DNA of 64,000 bases, from contig VWZL01002048.1 of assembly GCA_013396915.1 (NCBI GenBank), positions 124,001-188,000 on the forward strand, written 5' to 3'. The stretch is from Stercorarius parasiticus (lineage: Eukaryota > Chordata > Aves > Charadriiformes > Stercorariidae). The notes beneath the pieces were generated by a model. It had not been told where the DNA came from. It was given only the letters and a program-made list of their open reading frames with translations, and made no database searches. The position numbers were made by a program, and so were the translations under genes. Shown piece by piece: positions 36,036 to 47,016 of this stretch. How positions within the stretch are numbered: the first letter of the stretch is position 1; every line of letters starts with the position of its first letter.

Positions 36036-36284
36036 GAAAATAGCTTTGAGTGTGTCTCAGAAACCAACAGACTCTGAAAGGGAAACCGGGACATGCCTGG
36101 TGTGGTGGTGAGGTTAGTCATGGCATGAGGAGATCGATGTGCAGCTGTGGCTGAACTCAGTCCTGCAGGCAGGCTCTGAAGCACTTGTGTGTGGATCCTA
36201 AAATCAGTGTTACTTGGCTTGAAGCTGGAGATGGAGAGCCTGAATGGGCTGCTGTGTCTCATACAGAAAAGAAACAGAAAGTGA

Positions 36285-36549
36285 CCTGGATGGTGATGAT
36301 GGGGATGGGGATGGGGATGGGGATGAGGGTGGCCATGGAGATGGGTTTGGGGATGGCCATGGAGATGGGTTTGGGGATGGCGATGGAGATGAGGATGGAG
36401 ATGGGTTTGGGGATAGCGATGGAGATGATGGAGATGGGTTTGGGGATGGAGATGGGGATGGGGATGGTGATGGGGTTGGGGATGGTGATGGAGATGAGGA
36501 TGGAGATGAGGATGAAGATGGATTTGGGGATGGGGAGGGGGTTGGGGAA
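36285..36549. repeat. GATGGG-type hexamer minisatellite with 24-bp higher-order unit
   Basis: About 265 bp are built from GGGGAT, GGAGAT and TTTGGG hexamers. A 24-bp unit, CCATGGAGATGG plus GTTTGGGGATGG, occurs at 36333-36356 and again, identical, at 36357-36380, followed by 36-bp and shorter variants. The 6-bp period keeps several frames open on both strands, so long Met-Gly, Gly-Asp and Pro/Ser/His-rich frames are side effects and not genes. Four consecutive GGGG runs spaced by AT near 36300-36325 form a classical G-quadruplex motif on the plus strand. Confidence 0.93.
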
Positions 36550-37156
36550 AGGGCTGGGAACTGGGATGGCAACGGGACACAAAAGCGTGCCTGTAAGGCC
36601 TGGGGGAACACAGCTCAGTTCCCAGCTCTGCTGCACTTCCCACATGACCCAGGCAAACCCTTTAGCCTTGCTGCACATTCTTTGCCCATCTACGCACTGA
36701 TATTCTGAGCGCTGCCCTCCCTTGCAATGTCGTCGTACATCAAATAAGCTGTTTAAAGCCTCTAGCAAACAAGCCTTACAGAGATATTTGCTATTATTCC
36801 TGATTGCATGGACTCCAGGGCAAACAATTATCATATATTCCTGTGATCAAAATGTTAGTGGTTATCATAAAAGATGCTTTAGGGTTTGAGACAGATACAG
36901 ACTCTTTTAACAGCATTTATTTCTGAAGAATCTTCATCTTTACTCTCTCTCATGACAGCTGGTTTTTGAGTCATGAGCTGGTTGCAATTACTTTGCCTTT
37001 GTGATTCCGTCTTCCACACACTCTTCCTGGATTCAGAGCCGCTGGAGGATGGTCACCTGTGTGGAGCCGCGCATGAAAATTGGATCCCAGCTGCAGGCAA
37101 GGCTAGGAGGAAGTGAACGTGGAATATTTCAATTTAAAGTGTGTTTATTGTGCATT

Positions 37157-37210
37157 CTGTCACTGATTTGATGTAAAAAAATTTGCATGCAAATGACAGC
37201 AGATTTGCAT
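37157..37210. promoter_or_regulatory. Candidate enhancer: three octamer motifs and two TGACAG sites
   Basis: ATTTGCATGCAAAT at 37181-37194 is a perfect 14-bp palindrome made of two overlapping inverted POU octamers. A third ATTTGCAT lies at 37203-37210. TGACAG, the MEIS/PREP (TALE homeodomain) core, is at 37194-37199, and its reverse complement CTGTCA is at 37157-37162. Five sites in 54 bp is dense. POU and TALE factors act together at many developmental enhancers; that is established for the families. That this element is an enhancer, and for which gene, is inference. Confidence 0.45.
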
Positions 37211-40200
37211 CTTTCCTTTCATTGACTGCAGATGTTGAAAAAAAAATGTATTTGGGGGGTTGTAAGCTTTCAAAACATCTTAGAGGAGATTTTGGCGGCT
37301 GCCCTATTAACACATCTATGTAAATGTGCTGACCTGCCCTGAAAACAGCAGGCTGACGCCAGGGCATTTACACAGAGATGTTCGCTGCAGCACTCTGCAG
37401 TCTTTGCCTTTCTAAGATTTCCAGCATAATTTTGGAAATACGTGGTGCTTACACCCTTGGACACGGAACTGTTGTCTCTTAAAAAAATGAATTTTTACAT
37501 GGAAACACATGGAAGGATTTTTCTGAGTAGCGTGAGGATGCTAGCTGGTGTTTTTTATAATGGTTATAACAGGTTGAAGAAAATTCTACGGGAGGCTCTA
37601 AGCAACCAGGAGGCATCCAGAGAGTTTTGGAGGCATCTTCTGCCATTGAGAGTAGCGGGCACCAAGATCAAGGCAGCCTTGGGCAAGAGTGGACTGAAAT
37701 TGCTCATCTTCCCCTTGAATTGAGCAGGTGGTTGAGCGCATCTTTGGCAGCACAGGGGATGGGACGCGGCTCCGCAGGGCTCCCCTGCCCATCCTGTGCC
37801 TGGAACAGAGCCACCTCCCGAGACCAGTGACCGTGGTCCCTGGGTTTTGTACAGAGCAGGTGTAAACACCCTTCCCTTGTTTTCTGGGCAGCCCTCATCT
37901 GCGGAAAACCTGGGCGTTCCTATCAGAGGACTGGTGCATATTTACATACATGCTGTGTACACACAACTATCCAGTGTGGAGCGGGCTGCTTTGCCTATGC
38001 TATGAGAGCTCCCGGAGCAAATTTGCAGCCCCAGCAGGACTGGTGAACAGGGCACGATGTGGGTCCTGAAAACCATCCAAACACTAGCTGGTTTCCTCCC
38101 CTAGTCTCCTGAGCGATGAGTTGAAAATTTGGCCTCTCGTTTGACTTGATTAATTCCAGTCGCCTGTGCTTCAACCGCTGCGCGGGAATCAAGGACTTTC
38201 TTTTTCCCCGTCAAGGTATTTTTTGACCAAGGAAGCTGTAAAATTGACCAAAGGGAAAAAGAAAAAAACAACACAAAGCAACCAGCAAACATAAACAGGA
38301 ACAAGGCAGCTAATGTACCAAGCTTTGCGGAGGTTGCTGAGGCTCTACAAAACATCGACAAAAAAGTTACTCTTCTCAAGCTGCCAGATTTAAATAAGAT
38401 GCTATCTGTGTAGAGATTTTTTTAACATTAGCTGTGCATCTGTCTTCAGCTAAGAGATACAAGTAGATTTATACCTTTCTCTCTGTGTATATGATTTTAT
38501 ATATAGGTGTGAGTGCACATTAAGTGTATGCACGTGTATGTGTATATAAAATATGCACACTGGTGAGATAGAGCCATCCATCTATCAAGTTATTGGCCTA
38601 TCTTGTGCTCATTCGAGAAAGGGTTTAAAAGAAATTGCCTAAATACATAATACATGCTAGGCTTTTTTTCTTTTTAAGAGATGAGTCAAGTCAAATGCTA
38701 TGATATAAATTTTTAATACCCCTATGACCTGATTTTTTTTCCCTCTTGTGCAAGGAAGTTAACAATATGAAATGTCTTTCTGTTGTCTCTAATCACGGGC
38801 TGATTTGATAAGCTGTAATTATTATTCATATTTGAAATCTGCAGTTAGGGAGATGCAGGAGGTGTGGGGACCATTGGGATGTTTAGGTTTATTATTATTT
38901 ATTACCGCTATGAATAAAAGAATAATGATTTCAGAGATTCTGCCAAGTAGTTCAGTCTGCAAATTTAACCCTTTTTAAAGCTGTTGCAATCCGTTTGCAT
39001 CTGATGGATGCTGGAAGTCTCTTTAATCATGCTTTTTGGTTCCTTACTCCATTGTAGGGGTTGGAAAACTGGAAGAAATGGAAGGAGTGATTTTTGTAGG
39101 CCCTATAAAAACTCACTGTGTTTGTTGTTCGACCTTCGGCACTGTGTCTCCTTAGGAACACTGGAAGAAGACTGTGCAAGGAGTAGTTATGTCACAGCTG
39201 CTGTTGTGGTTATAACTATTCATCATCTTACCAGATACAGTGTTCAAAAGCGCGTGGTGATCCCCATTATTATGGATATCCAGAGCTTTACAAGTGTCTT
39301 GGCAAAGGTGAAGTGGTTTGTTAGGTGGGAAACAGCGAACAGCATCTTCAGTTCAAGATCAATATGTGCTTGTGTTGATTTCGGTACTGGTCCTCGTGTC
39401 CAAACGCGTAAGTATTTGGCCATCTGGGAACCATTGGTGTCCTTGAAAATGTCCCAGTGGCTGCACTGAGTTAGACTGGATGCCCGACTTGCACAGAGGT
39501 GGGAAGACAAGCGGAGGTGGAAGGTAATTTTTAAGCCTCTGAGATGTCTATGCAAAAGAGAGGACACACATAAAATGGGTACCTACCAAGGTGCTGGGGG
39601 TAATGGGAAATGGGTCAGTTGGATGTGATTTAGGTAAAGGAGAAAGTGGAGAAGATGGACCCCATCTCACCGCGGGGTTTTTGCTGTAAATACAGAGCAA
39701 TACTTTCGTTGATGTTGGCACAAGGCCCCCAGGATTCTTCAGGGAGAGAATGGTGGGGGTCATCTCCTCCTGGGTCAGGTCTGGTGTGCACCACTGCCTC
39801 TTCTGCCACATTCTCCTTCTCTGAGCATTGCTACCCAAGCATCCCCAGGCTTCCTCACTTCTCCTTGCCATCCTGCTCACCTCGGCTCACCGCTTTTGAA
39901 ATCCCAGCTCGTAAATACAGATCTGGGAGTTTTTGCTTTAGCCGTGCAGACCTGAAATACCGCCTATGGCTCCCAGTCGCCATGTGAGGCAGTGCCAGAG
40001 CCCTGGTAAAAGGAGTAGATTTAGTAACCAAGTGGGTAGTCTTCAGAGACTTTACCTACCATCATGTCAGCCTGTGTACAGCTAGATCCATCAGTTGAGA
40101 ACACCAGCCTACAACAGGTCCCTCAGCAGCTTCACCAGAGGATTTCTGGCACCTCTCTGTTTGGACTCTGGGGTCTAAAGGGGGTTTCGAGGGTGTAGCA

Positions 40201-41544
40201 TTGGGCACTGGTTTGAACATAAAAGTGTGGGGATAAGTTCTCCTAGATATCCTACACATGTAAAACACGATAGTTTTAGCTTGGATGAAGGAAAGAAAGA
40301 GCAGTGCCTGCAGAGCCCTTTGTTGCTTTCAGATCTGGAACCAGTGTGGCACCGTCCAAGGAACGAAACAAATGTGTTTGTAGGCTACATAGATTCATCT
40401 TTCAAGTGATGTAAGTGCTTTGGGCTGCTCCACTTACAGCCTTTGACATCTGTGGGTGTATGGGTACAAATACATTGCTTATTTTTTCCCATTACCCTCC
40501 CAGAGTCGGAGTCAGAATTACCTTCAGTCATAACTCTCTCCTGTCTCCCTAAGTATAGACTGTCCTTGAAAGAGAAATGAATACATCTAAGTAACATCCC
40601 TTCTGAAAAATGTGGGTGTAGATTCCAGGAAAAGATGCTGTCATAAAACTCATAGCTGTAGGAGGCTTAGCCATGTGATGGCCAGAAACACCAGAAGGAA
40701 GAGCTCTGTAGCCATGGCTTGAAAAATACTTGATCAGAAGCCTGAAATGTCGCTCGGTGGAAGGAAGAAAATCAGCGTAATGCTCACGGGGAGCAGCCTG
40801 GTGCAGCTGCCCGTGGCTCGCAGTGGGAACCAACTCCTGAGCATGTGCCTTAGCAGGCTTTGGTGTCTTTTGCAGAACCTCTAGTACCCACTTTCTACTC
40901 AAAAAAAAGGTCTGTTGGTGGGTGGAAATTTTGAAGATGGTAGTAAGAGGCTGGGAGGGCCAGTGAGGCTTTGGGGTAAGAAAAGCTATGGCATTTCGGT
41001 GCTTTTTTCCCTATTCTCGGTTTCCTGAAGCTGTACCTTCTCTGTGACATACTCAGAGGCAAGGAATTCATCTCAGAACATAAAAACTCTTCCAAACAAC
41101 CCCATTTTAAATGAAATCAAAGTCCCCTTGTGTTGTGGCTTTACATCTCTTTGTCTGTTTTGAACATTAAAGGAGAACTTTAATTTAAGATTGTCCACAC
41201 CAACATGACCTCCAACAAATTACACATCATGGACCCCTCTTTTCCAGTGAAGGCGATGCCAGACTTCATGTCTGCTGGCTCTCTAAGTCCTTGCATGTTT
41301 TCCCATCCACCTTTTTATGCTGCAGTCTCAATATCTTTTCCTTCCTTTCTTTTTACCAGGGCAGAAGTTTGAAGACGTGAGCCGCAACATATGCCGTTGT
41401 CCCTTCCTAGAGATGAACAAAGTATATTGTTACGCTCCAAATGTGATACTTTTTTCCCCCCATTAAATGTTTTCTAGCTGCATAGACCAACCATCTGTTT
41501 CTCTCTTTCTCTTCCATCATTCAATTCTTTGCACATTATTCAAG

Positions 41545-41559
41545 TTAATTATCAATTAA
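41545..41559. promoter_or_regulatory. TTAATT-ATC-AATTAA inverted repeat, homeodomain-like
   Basis: A perfect 6-bp inverted repeat with a 3-bp spacer presents two TAAT cores in opposite orientation. More TAAT and ATTA cores follow at 41576-41588. This could bind homeodomain proteins. AT-rich sequence gives such motifs by chance fairly often. Confidence 0.25.
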
Positions 41560-41886
41560 GAACCAGAAAGACCGGATAATCAAATTACAGAATGGTAAGA
41601 TGGTCAAAGTAGCACAGCACCTTATTAAAAGCCTCCAGCTATTTAATAAGACAATAAATTCCCGATCTTTTGTTCTAAAGATGAACCTTCGGCCCAATAA
41701 ATGAAAACAGAGTGACACATATCTCTTCTTGGTCATTTATTTATGAACATAGGAAATGACAGTGACTAACCCCCTTTCCATTCCAGATTTCAGATTGCAA
41801 TCTTCTCTTCTCAGATGTCAAAGTAACCCCGATAATAAAACAGCTTGAGTCTCAAGACGTTCCCCAGAGAGATAAGAAAGTTCTCC

Positions 41887-41904
41887 TTTTTTTTTTTTTT
41901 TTTT
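41887..41904. repeat. Poly-T run (18)
   Basis: Eighteen consecutive T. No retroposed gene is recognisable on the minus strand next to it. Confidence 0.9.
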
Positions 41905-43516
41905 GTGCTAAAGTGAATCTGGTTTATAAGGCATGAAATTAGCTGTCCTTTAGCTCTGTGGTTATCCCGAAAAAAGGAAGGGGATCTGGTTTTGGGGCAA
42001 AGGCAGAGCAGCGGTGCTGGCTGCCGTGCCCTTGGGCAGCCATAGGAGCGTGCGGTTGGACCGTCTTTCAACACCCCTCCTCCGAGTGGTGCTCAGAGAG
42101 GGAAATTTATGAGGCTTGGCAGCAGGGTTGGCACGCAGGGTGTGCCCGGGGAAGATGAGGATGGAGGAGGGCTGATTGTGCCCTGTGTGATACCTGAGAG
42201 ATTCGGGCTCTGACCATCTGTACAGTCTGATGTGCCTAAACCTTTCCCGCAGTAATCCCTCTGTCTGCTTGGCCTCCCGTTGTAGATGGAACCACATCAC
42301 GTGGCCGCAAAGGTGGTGGCTCATCTGCCGCTGTGAAAGCAGAGGTTGCCCAAAATTTAGGGATGGAAAGAGATCATGTTGTCTGGTCACAAGTCCCAGG
42401 GGATCAAGTCCACCTACCCCACTCCCAGTGACCAAGCTGCCACCTGTAATAATTTGGTAGCTTTCATTTTCAACTGCAATTTTACTGTCGGGACTTGAGG
42501 GCAGCTTTGCAGCTGTGCCAAAAGCACGGATGCCCCATAACCCCCCCTTTGCTCTGGGGAAGTATCCTCAGCTGCAGCTTCAGCTGGTTGGGCCCCTCGG
42601 GTCTGCACCAGCCAAGAGTAGAGTTGTGTAATTAACACAATTAACAATTAACACAAACCGTTGTTGCCATTTTGTGCAGTTCCTGATTTCCTGCTTCAGT
42701 ATTATCCCCATCCTTTTTTCTCCCTCCTCCAAAGCCTCTTCCGTCACCCCCAACCCAAATTCATCAGAGCCTCGTCGCCATCGCAGCCTGCAAAGCATCC
42801 TCTTCACATTCTCCTAACGCAATGGCACATAATTAAGCGGTACATTTACATGTCAGACTAAACCCACTGTCCAAGCTGCTTGTTCCGCTTTGTGCAGCGC
42901 TGTGCCAGGCGTCCTCCAGAAAGGATGCAAATCACGGCACAGAAAACATATTACGAGTGGCATGCAAGATCTGTGCCCACTTTGCCCATTGTGTCAAGAA
43001 AACAGAAATGCTTGTCAAAATACCAGCTCGAGTAGGAGCTCGCAGCTTCTGGAGGAATAAAAGAACCATGTTGGCAAGCACAGGACCAGACAGGCAGATG
43101 TCCTCCTCTCCACCCACTAGAATTTTATTGGCAATTGAGTTAACAACCTCTTTGCATATGAAAGTAACGGAGAGGCGCTGCTGCGGCCTCGCTGGCAGGA
43201 GACTTGGCTGCAAAACCAGTGAGACATTTGACAAGGAAGCAATATGTTAGCAACATCTCTTCATCCGTGTTATCAGGGCCAAATTGCCACGGCACTTGCA
43301 GCCATGTGGAGGCATTAGATGCAAAGTGTTAGACGCCCTGCCATTCTTCTTTGTCATTTTCTCCTTTCTCTTCTCCCTTTTTCAGAGCAGCCTGGTCCTG
43401 ACACTTCTCTTCAAGTGGCTCCAGAGCCAATCCTGCCTTGTGCTGCTGTATATCCTTAGAAAATAGGCTGCCAGGTGCTGAACACCCACATTTTGAAATG
43501 ATGGCTCATGGTAATA

Positions 43517-43592
43517 AATGGTTCTGGGGGTTTTTTTTTGTTTGGTTTTTGTTTCAATTTTGTGTGTGTGTGTGCGCGCCTTTTTTTTTTTT
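43517..43592. repeat. T/G low-complexity tract with (TG)7
   Basis: T runs broken by G lead into TGTGTGTGTGTGTG at 43561-43574, then GCGCGCC and a run of about 12 T. Confidence 0.85.
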
Positions 43593-45949
43593 CTGTAGAA
43601 GCAATTGCATTTTCAAGTTTTCCTTTAGGAGGTCCTATTTCTGAGCTGATGAATGGGAGAAATACAGACTGGCAAAGCCTCTCCCCACTTTGAATCCTTA
43701 CAACAGAATTTGTACCCCACAGCAGTTGTCCCCATAGTCTGTAGATTTGCAGACTCCCAGTCTATCTACAGTGGAAAAGGAGACTTCCCTGTGCCGGACT
43801 GAGAATAACCTTGCAGCAATAAGCTATATTTCATGGGTCTCTGGATACTGTGCTGTATCCAAACATACCAGTGGACGGAGGTCCAGGGTCAGAAGCCCCT
43901 TGGTCTCTCCTTGATCGGGGGAAAGAAGCACTGAAAGCCCCCTTGGGCTCTGAGTTCAGGCAGTGCCGCAGGAGGTCATGCCTAGGACTGGAGTCTGGAG
44001 ATCACTGGACCGCAAGAGTCAGTCCAGCCGTGTTCCAGCAAACTTTATAGCAGGTCCCACCTTTCTGCAGGTGCCAGTGAATGATTTCCCAAACACTTCT
44101 GCTTGCTCCAGCTCCAGTGGATGGCAGAAGAGTTCCCCCGAGTACCTGGCCAGTCTTCCCATGTGAGCCTTTCCTTGCTGCCTGCCTGGATGTTTTCTTC
44201 AGTGTTAATTGGAAAATGTTTGCCACTTCCCGTGTTCCTCGCTTGCCCTGCATGGGAAAACACCTGCTGAATTTTATAACCAGAGATGTTGCCCCTTGAG
44301 CTGCTGGCGAAGCTGTCCCAACGCTTTGCATAGCCATGTGGGTCTGCCACGGCAACACACTCCCTGGGTATTTTTCCAGGGTAAAAAGTGCTACCACAGT
44401 TTCATATTTTCTGTTCACATTTTCGTATTCTGTGCAGTATGCAACAGAGCACGCACGTAGTTGCTGTTGTGTTTCTCTTGTGTTGTCATGGACATTTCCA
44501 GCCTGGCATCCAGCAGCACAGGACCAGACATGCACAGCACGATTCTCCTTCTTTTTCTGACGTATAAGTTGCCATTGTCATGACCTGAAATACTCTGTCA
44601 CCCCTCAGCAAGGGGACACCGAGTTGCTCACCTGTAGGTTACTCCACTCTCAAAACCAGGCTGGAAAGGGCCACGAGAGATGTTCTGCGTGTTAACATGT
44701 TTCTGCCTCAGGCTGGAAAGGAAATAAACTTTTACTTCAAACCTCCAGACGAAGGTAGAGCACCGGGGCCAGATTTAGCTGCAGCAGCTATGGTTATTCC
44801 TGGTCTCTCGCAAATGTATATCTGCTCCTACAGTTGCGACCTGGCTTGGGGTACGTTTAAAGAAATGCCGTAGGAGGAGGGGGCACTGAACGGGTGAGGA
44901 ATAGCACGTCATCTGAGACTACGGCAGCTACCTGGGGGGAATTTGTGCTGGAGCCTAATGAGGGAGAACATTCGCTCCTGGTATTTTCCCCTGCAGATGA
45001 AATCCGTAGAGAGGACTGTGTGATTCTCTGCTTCTTCTCAATGGCTTTCCATCAGTTGAACATCTGTTAGTGTCTGGAGAGGCTTCCTCATGGCACGGCT
45101 CTGTGGTAGAAGCTGAAGCATGGAGCTGCTTCCCAAAAATTTGCCTCCTGTTTCATTTCTCTAAGATGAGTCCTCACGGCTGTGTGGGTAACCCTAAACA
45201 CAGGAATCAACACCAACAGACACACGGGTGGCTGCTGACATCTGCAGAGACCTGAGACACTGGCACCAAGAGCTGTGAACTTCCCCTGTGATGTGAAGAT
45301 GAAGAGGAGGTCCTTCTTTGCACAGGCCCACACTGCCCATGCAGGATCTGCTGCAGGATCTGTGGGAGGACATACTGGTGAGCAGGGACGATCATACCTC
45401 TTCCACCTCACCCAGATATTCCTAATGGTATCAATGGGACTACAATGAGTCTCACCTCCGGAGGAACTGGCCCATACTGTTGTGTCAACTGCCCCCAGAT
45501 GCTGGTTGATTAAAAGGCTTTTGGAAGCCAGACTTTGGATCTAAAGTCACTTCAGTGGTTTTTAAAATGGCATCTTCCCTCTGTCCCAGTGGTTTGGAGA
45601 GGTTGTTATCCCAAGGAAGACCATCTCTCCGCCAAGGTGCTTAAACACTGAGCAGCCAAAGTAGGGGAACACGGAAAGATCACTTGAGTATGTCTGCTCT
45701 AGGATACGGAGCACCTGGCTCTGGTCTCTCCTGTTATTACCTTAGTTCTCTGACATGCTGCTTTTCCCAGTAAAGACCACATCATGAAATGCATAAAACA
45801 CAAGAGCGTTTGGAAGTTTGCCGTTGACTCCCATGACAAGTCAAACCCAAAAAACAAGCAAGGAAACCTAATTTTCTGCTTCCCAACCTTCCATCACAAA
45901 GCTGCGCACCTCCTAATGGCCTGCATTCAACCAGAGCCTCCCATCAGGC

Positions 45950-46526
45950 AGGAGTAGGGAAGTGACTGTGCCTCTGTACTCGGCCCTGGTGAGGTCTCCC
46001 CTCGAGTACTGTGTTCAGTTCTGGGCCCCTCTGCACAAGAGGGACATTGAAGTGCTGGAGCAGGTCCAGAGGAGAGCTACCAAGCTGGTGAGGGGACTGG
46101 AGACCAAGCCGTATGAGGAGAGGCTGAGGGAGCTGGGCATGTTTAGTTTGGAGAAGAGGAGGCTGAGGGGAGACCTCATTGCCCTCTACAACTACCTGAC
46201 AGGAGGTTGTAGAGAGGTGGCTGTTGGCCTCTTCTCCCAGGTGAATAATGACAGGACCAGAGGAAATGGTCTGAAGTTGCAGCAGGGGAGGTTTAGATTA
46301 GATATTAGGAAGAATTACTTTACTGAAAGAGTGGTCGGGCACTGGAACAGCCTGTCCAGGGAGGTGGTTGAGTCACCATCCCTAAAGGTATTTAAGGAAC
46401 GTGTAGATTTGGCACTTCAGGGCATGCTCTAGTGACAGAGATTGTAGGGTTTTATTTTGTGTGTGTATGGTTGGACTTGATGATCTCAAAGGTCCTTTCC
46501 AACCATGAAGATTCTATGATTCTATC
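45950..46526 (+). mobile_element. CR1 retrotransposon, longest copy in the window
   Basis: About 575 bp of the CR1 3' region. It begins near AGGGAAGTGACTGTGCCTCT within ORF2, contains the full C-terminal tail of ORF2 and the 3' UTR with GGTTGGACTTGATGATCTCA, and ends GATTCTATGATTCTATC at 46510-46526. It reaches about 230 bp further 5' than the copies at 8.9 and 33.7 kb. The ORF2 segment is uninterrupted (separate entry). It lacks the endonuclease and most of the reverse transcriptase, so it cannot move itself. The exact 5' junction is uncertain by about 15 bp. Confidence 0.96.
45962..46432 (+). pseudogene. CR1 ORF2 C-terminal remnant (reverse transcriptase protein tail)
   Basis: A 156-codon open frame ends at the natural ORF2 stop (46430-46432). 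In order it shows [19 protein letters not shown] (residues about 12-30), the basic [11 protein letters not shown] block (about 37-47), the [18 protein letters not shown] block (about 64-81), then [20 protein letters not shown] and [12 protein letters not shown]. These lie C-terminal to the catalytic reverse transcriptase core of CR1 ORF2. The Met at its start is incidental and comes from sequence at or before the truncation point. The frame has no stop or frameshift, which suggests a fairly young insertion. It is a dead-on-arrival fragment and not a host gene. Confidence 0.9.
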
Positions 46527-46983
46527 AGCTCCTGAAGGAAGGCAGAAGCCGTTAGAGCACTCGGCGTTGGTGTGTTCAATCGTAACATCAGAAAAATGCA
46601 TAAAACAATGACAGCAAACTGCAAGGTCCTTGCCGTTGTCTGAAAAAGAAAGGCTGCTGTCATGGAAAGCCATGCTCTCCATGAGCATTTCTGTATCTGA
46701 TTTTCTGCTTGACGATTTATTCCAAGTATCAAAGGCTCAAGTCTCTCCTGATAGTTCCTTCTGGTCAGGGAATAAGCATCTGCTCTCTTTGATTGCGGGT
46801 CGCTTCTCTCATGCAAAGCTTGATCGAGACATGCATGTCAAGGTGAGAAATGAGGCTGAACTTGTATTGGTTCACCTAAAAAAACCCATCAAGCGGCGGA
46901 AAAAGAGATAATAACATGTCTTTAGAATGGACATGGGTAATGTGCCTTTTGTTGTGAGCAATTATGATGTAAAGAAGAGTCAA

Positions 46984-47016
46984 CTGTCACATTCTAATGC
47001 ATTAATTGCTCATTAG
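46984..47016. promoter_or_regulatory. Candidate homeodomain/TALE site cluster
   Basis: CTGTCA (the TGACAG core reversed) at 46984-46989 is followed by TAATGCATTA at 46995-47004. That is a palindromic TAAT-NN-ATTA site of the kind bound cooperatively by paired-class homeodomain dimers. ATTAATT overlaps its end and CATTAG follows at 47011-47016. A further CAATTATG lies about 30 bp upstream. Motif density suggests a possible enhancer, but function is inference. Confidence 0.3.

Larger units (their letters stand above)
34032..36284. other. Unique non-coding sequence with homopolymer tracts
   Basis: No recognisable exon. It includes a T7-G10-A8 tract (34837-34861), a 19-A run (35754-35772) and a possible decayed CR1 fragment (35945-36035). 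A moderately CpG-rich patch lies at about 35290-35400 with no promoter signal I can identify. Confidence 0.55.
36550..45949. other. Unique, AT-richer non-coding sequence
   Basis: No recognisable exon in 9.4 kb. Open frames up to 177 codons (minus strand, 44002-44535) lack motifs. The stretch is richer in A+T than its neighbours, above all at 38.4-39.0 and 41.1-41.9 kb. Candidate regulatory elements are the octamer/TGACAG cluster at 37157-37210, an ATTA-rich block at 38700-39000 and an inverted repeat at 41545-41559. Low-complexity tracts are at 41887 and 43517-43592. Confidence 0.55.

Noticed and set aside
35990..36834. Five overlapping open frames of 133-217 codons on both strands, rich in Met-Gly, Gly-Asp, Pro-Ser or His-Pro
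   Set aside because: They are a by-product of the GATGGG hexamer array, whose period of six keeps frames open. They have no non-repeat domain.
43739..43771. CTGTAGAT and ATCTACAG inverted repeat
   Set aside because: An 8-bp stem with a 17-nt loop is expected many times by chance in 64 kb.
45800..45850. GTTGACTCCCATGACAAGTCAA, resembling the ancient repeat text near 445-505
   Set aside because: Similarity is too short and the spacing differs, so no reliable repeat call can be made.
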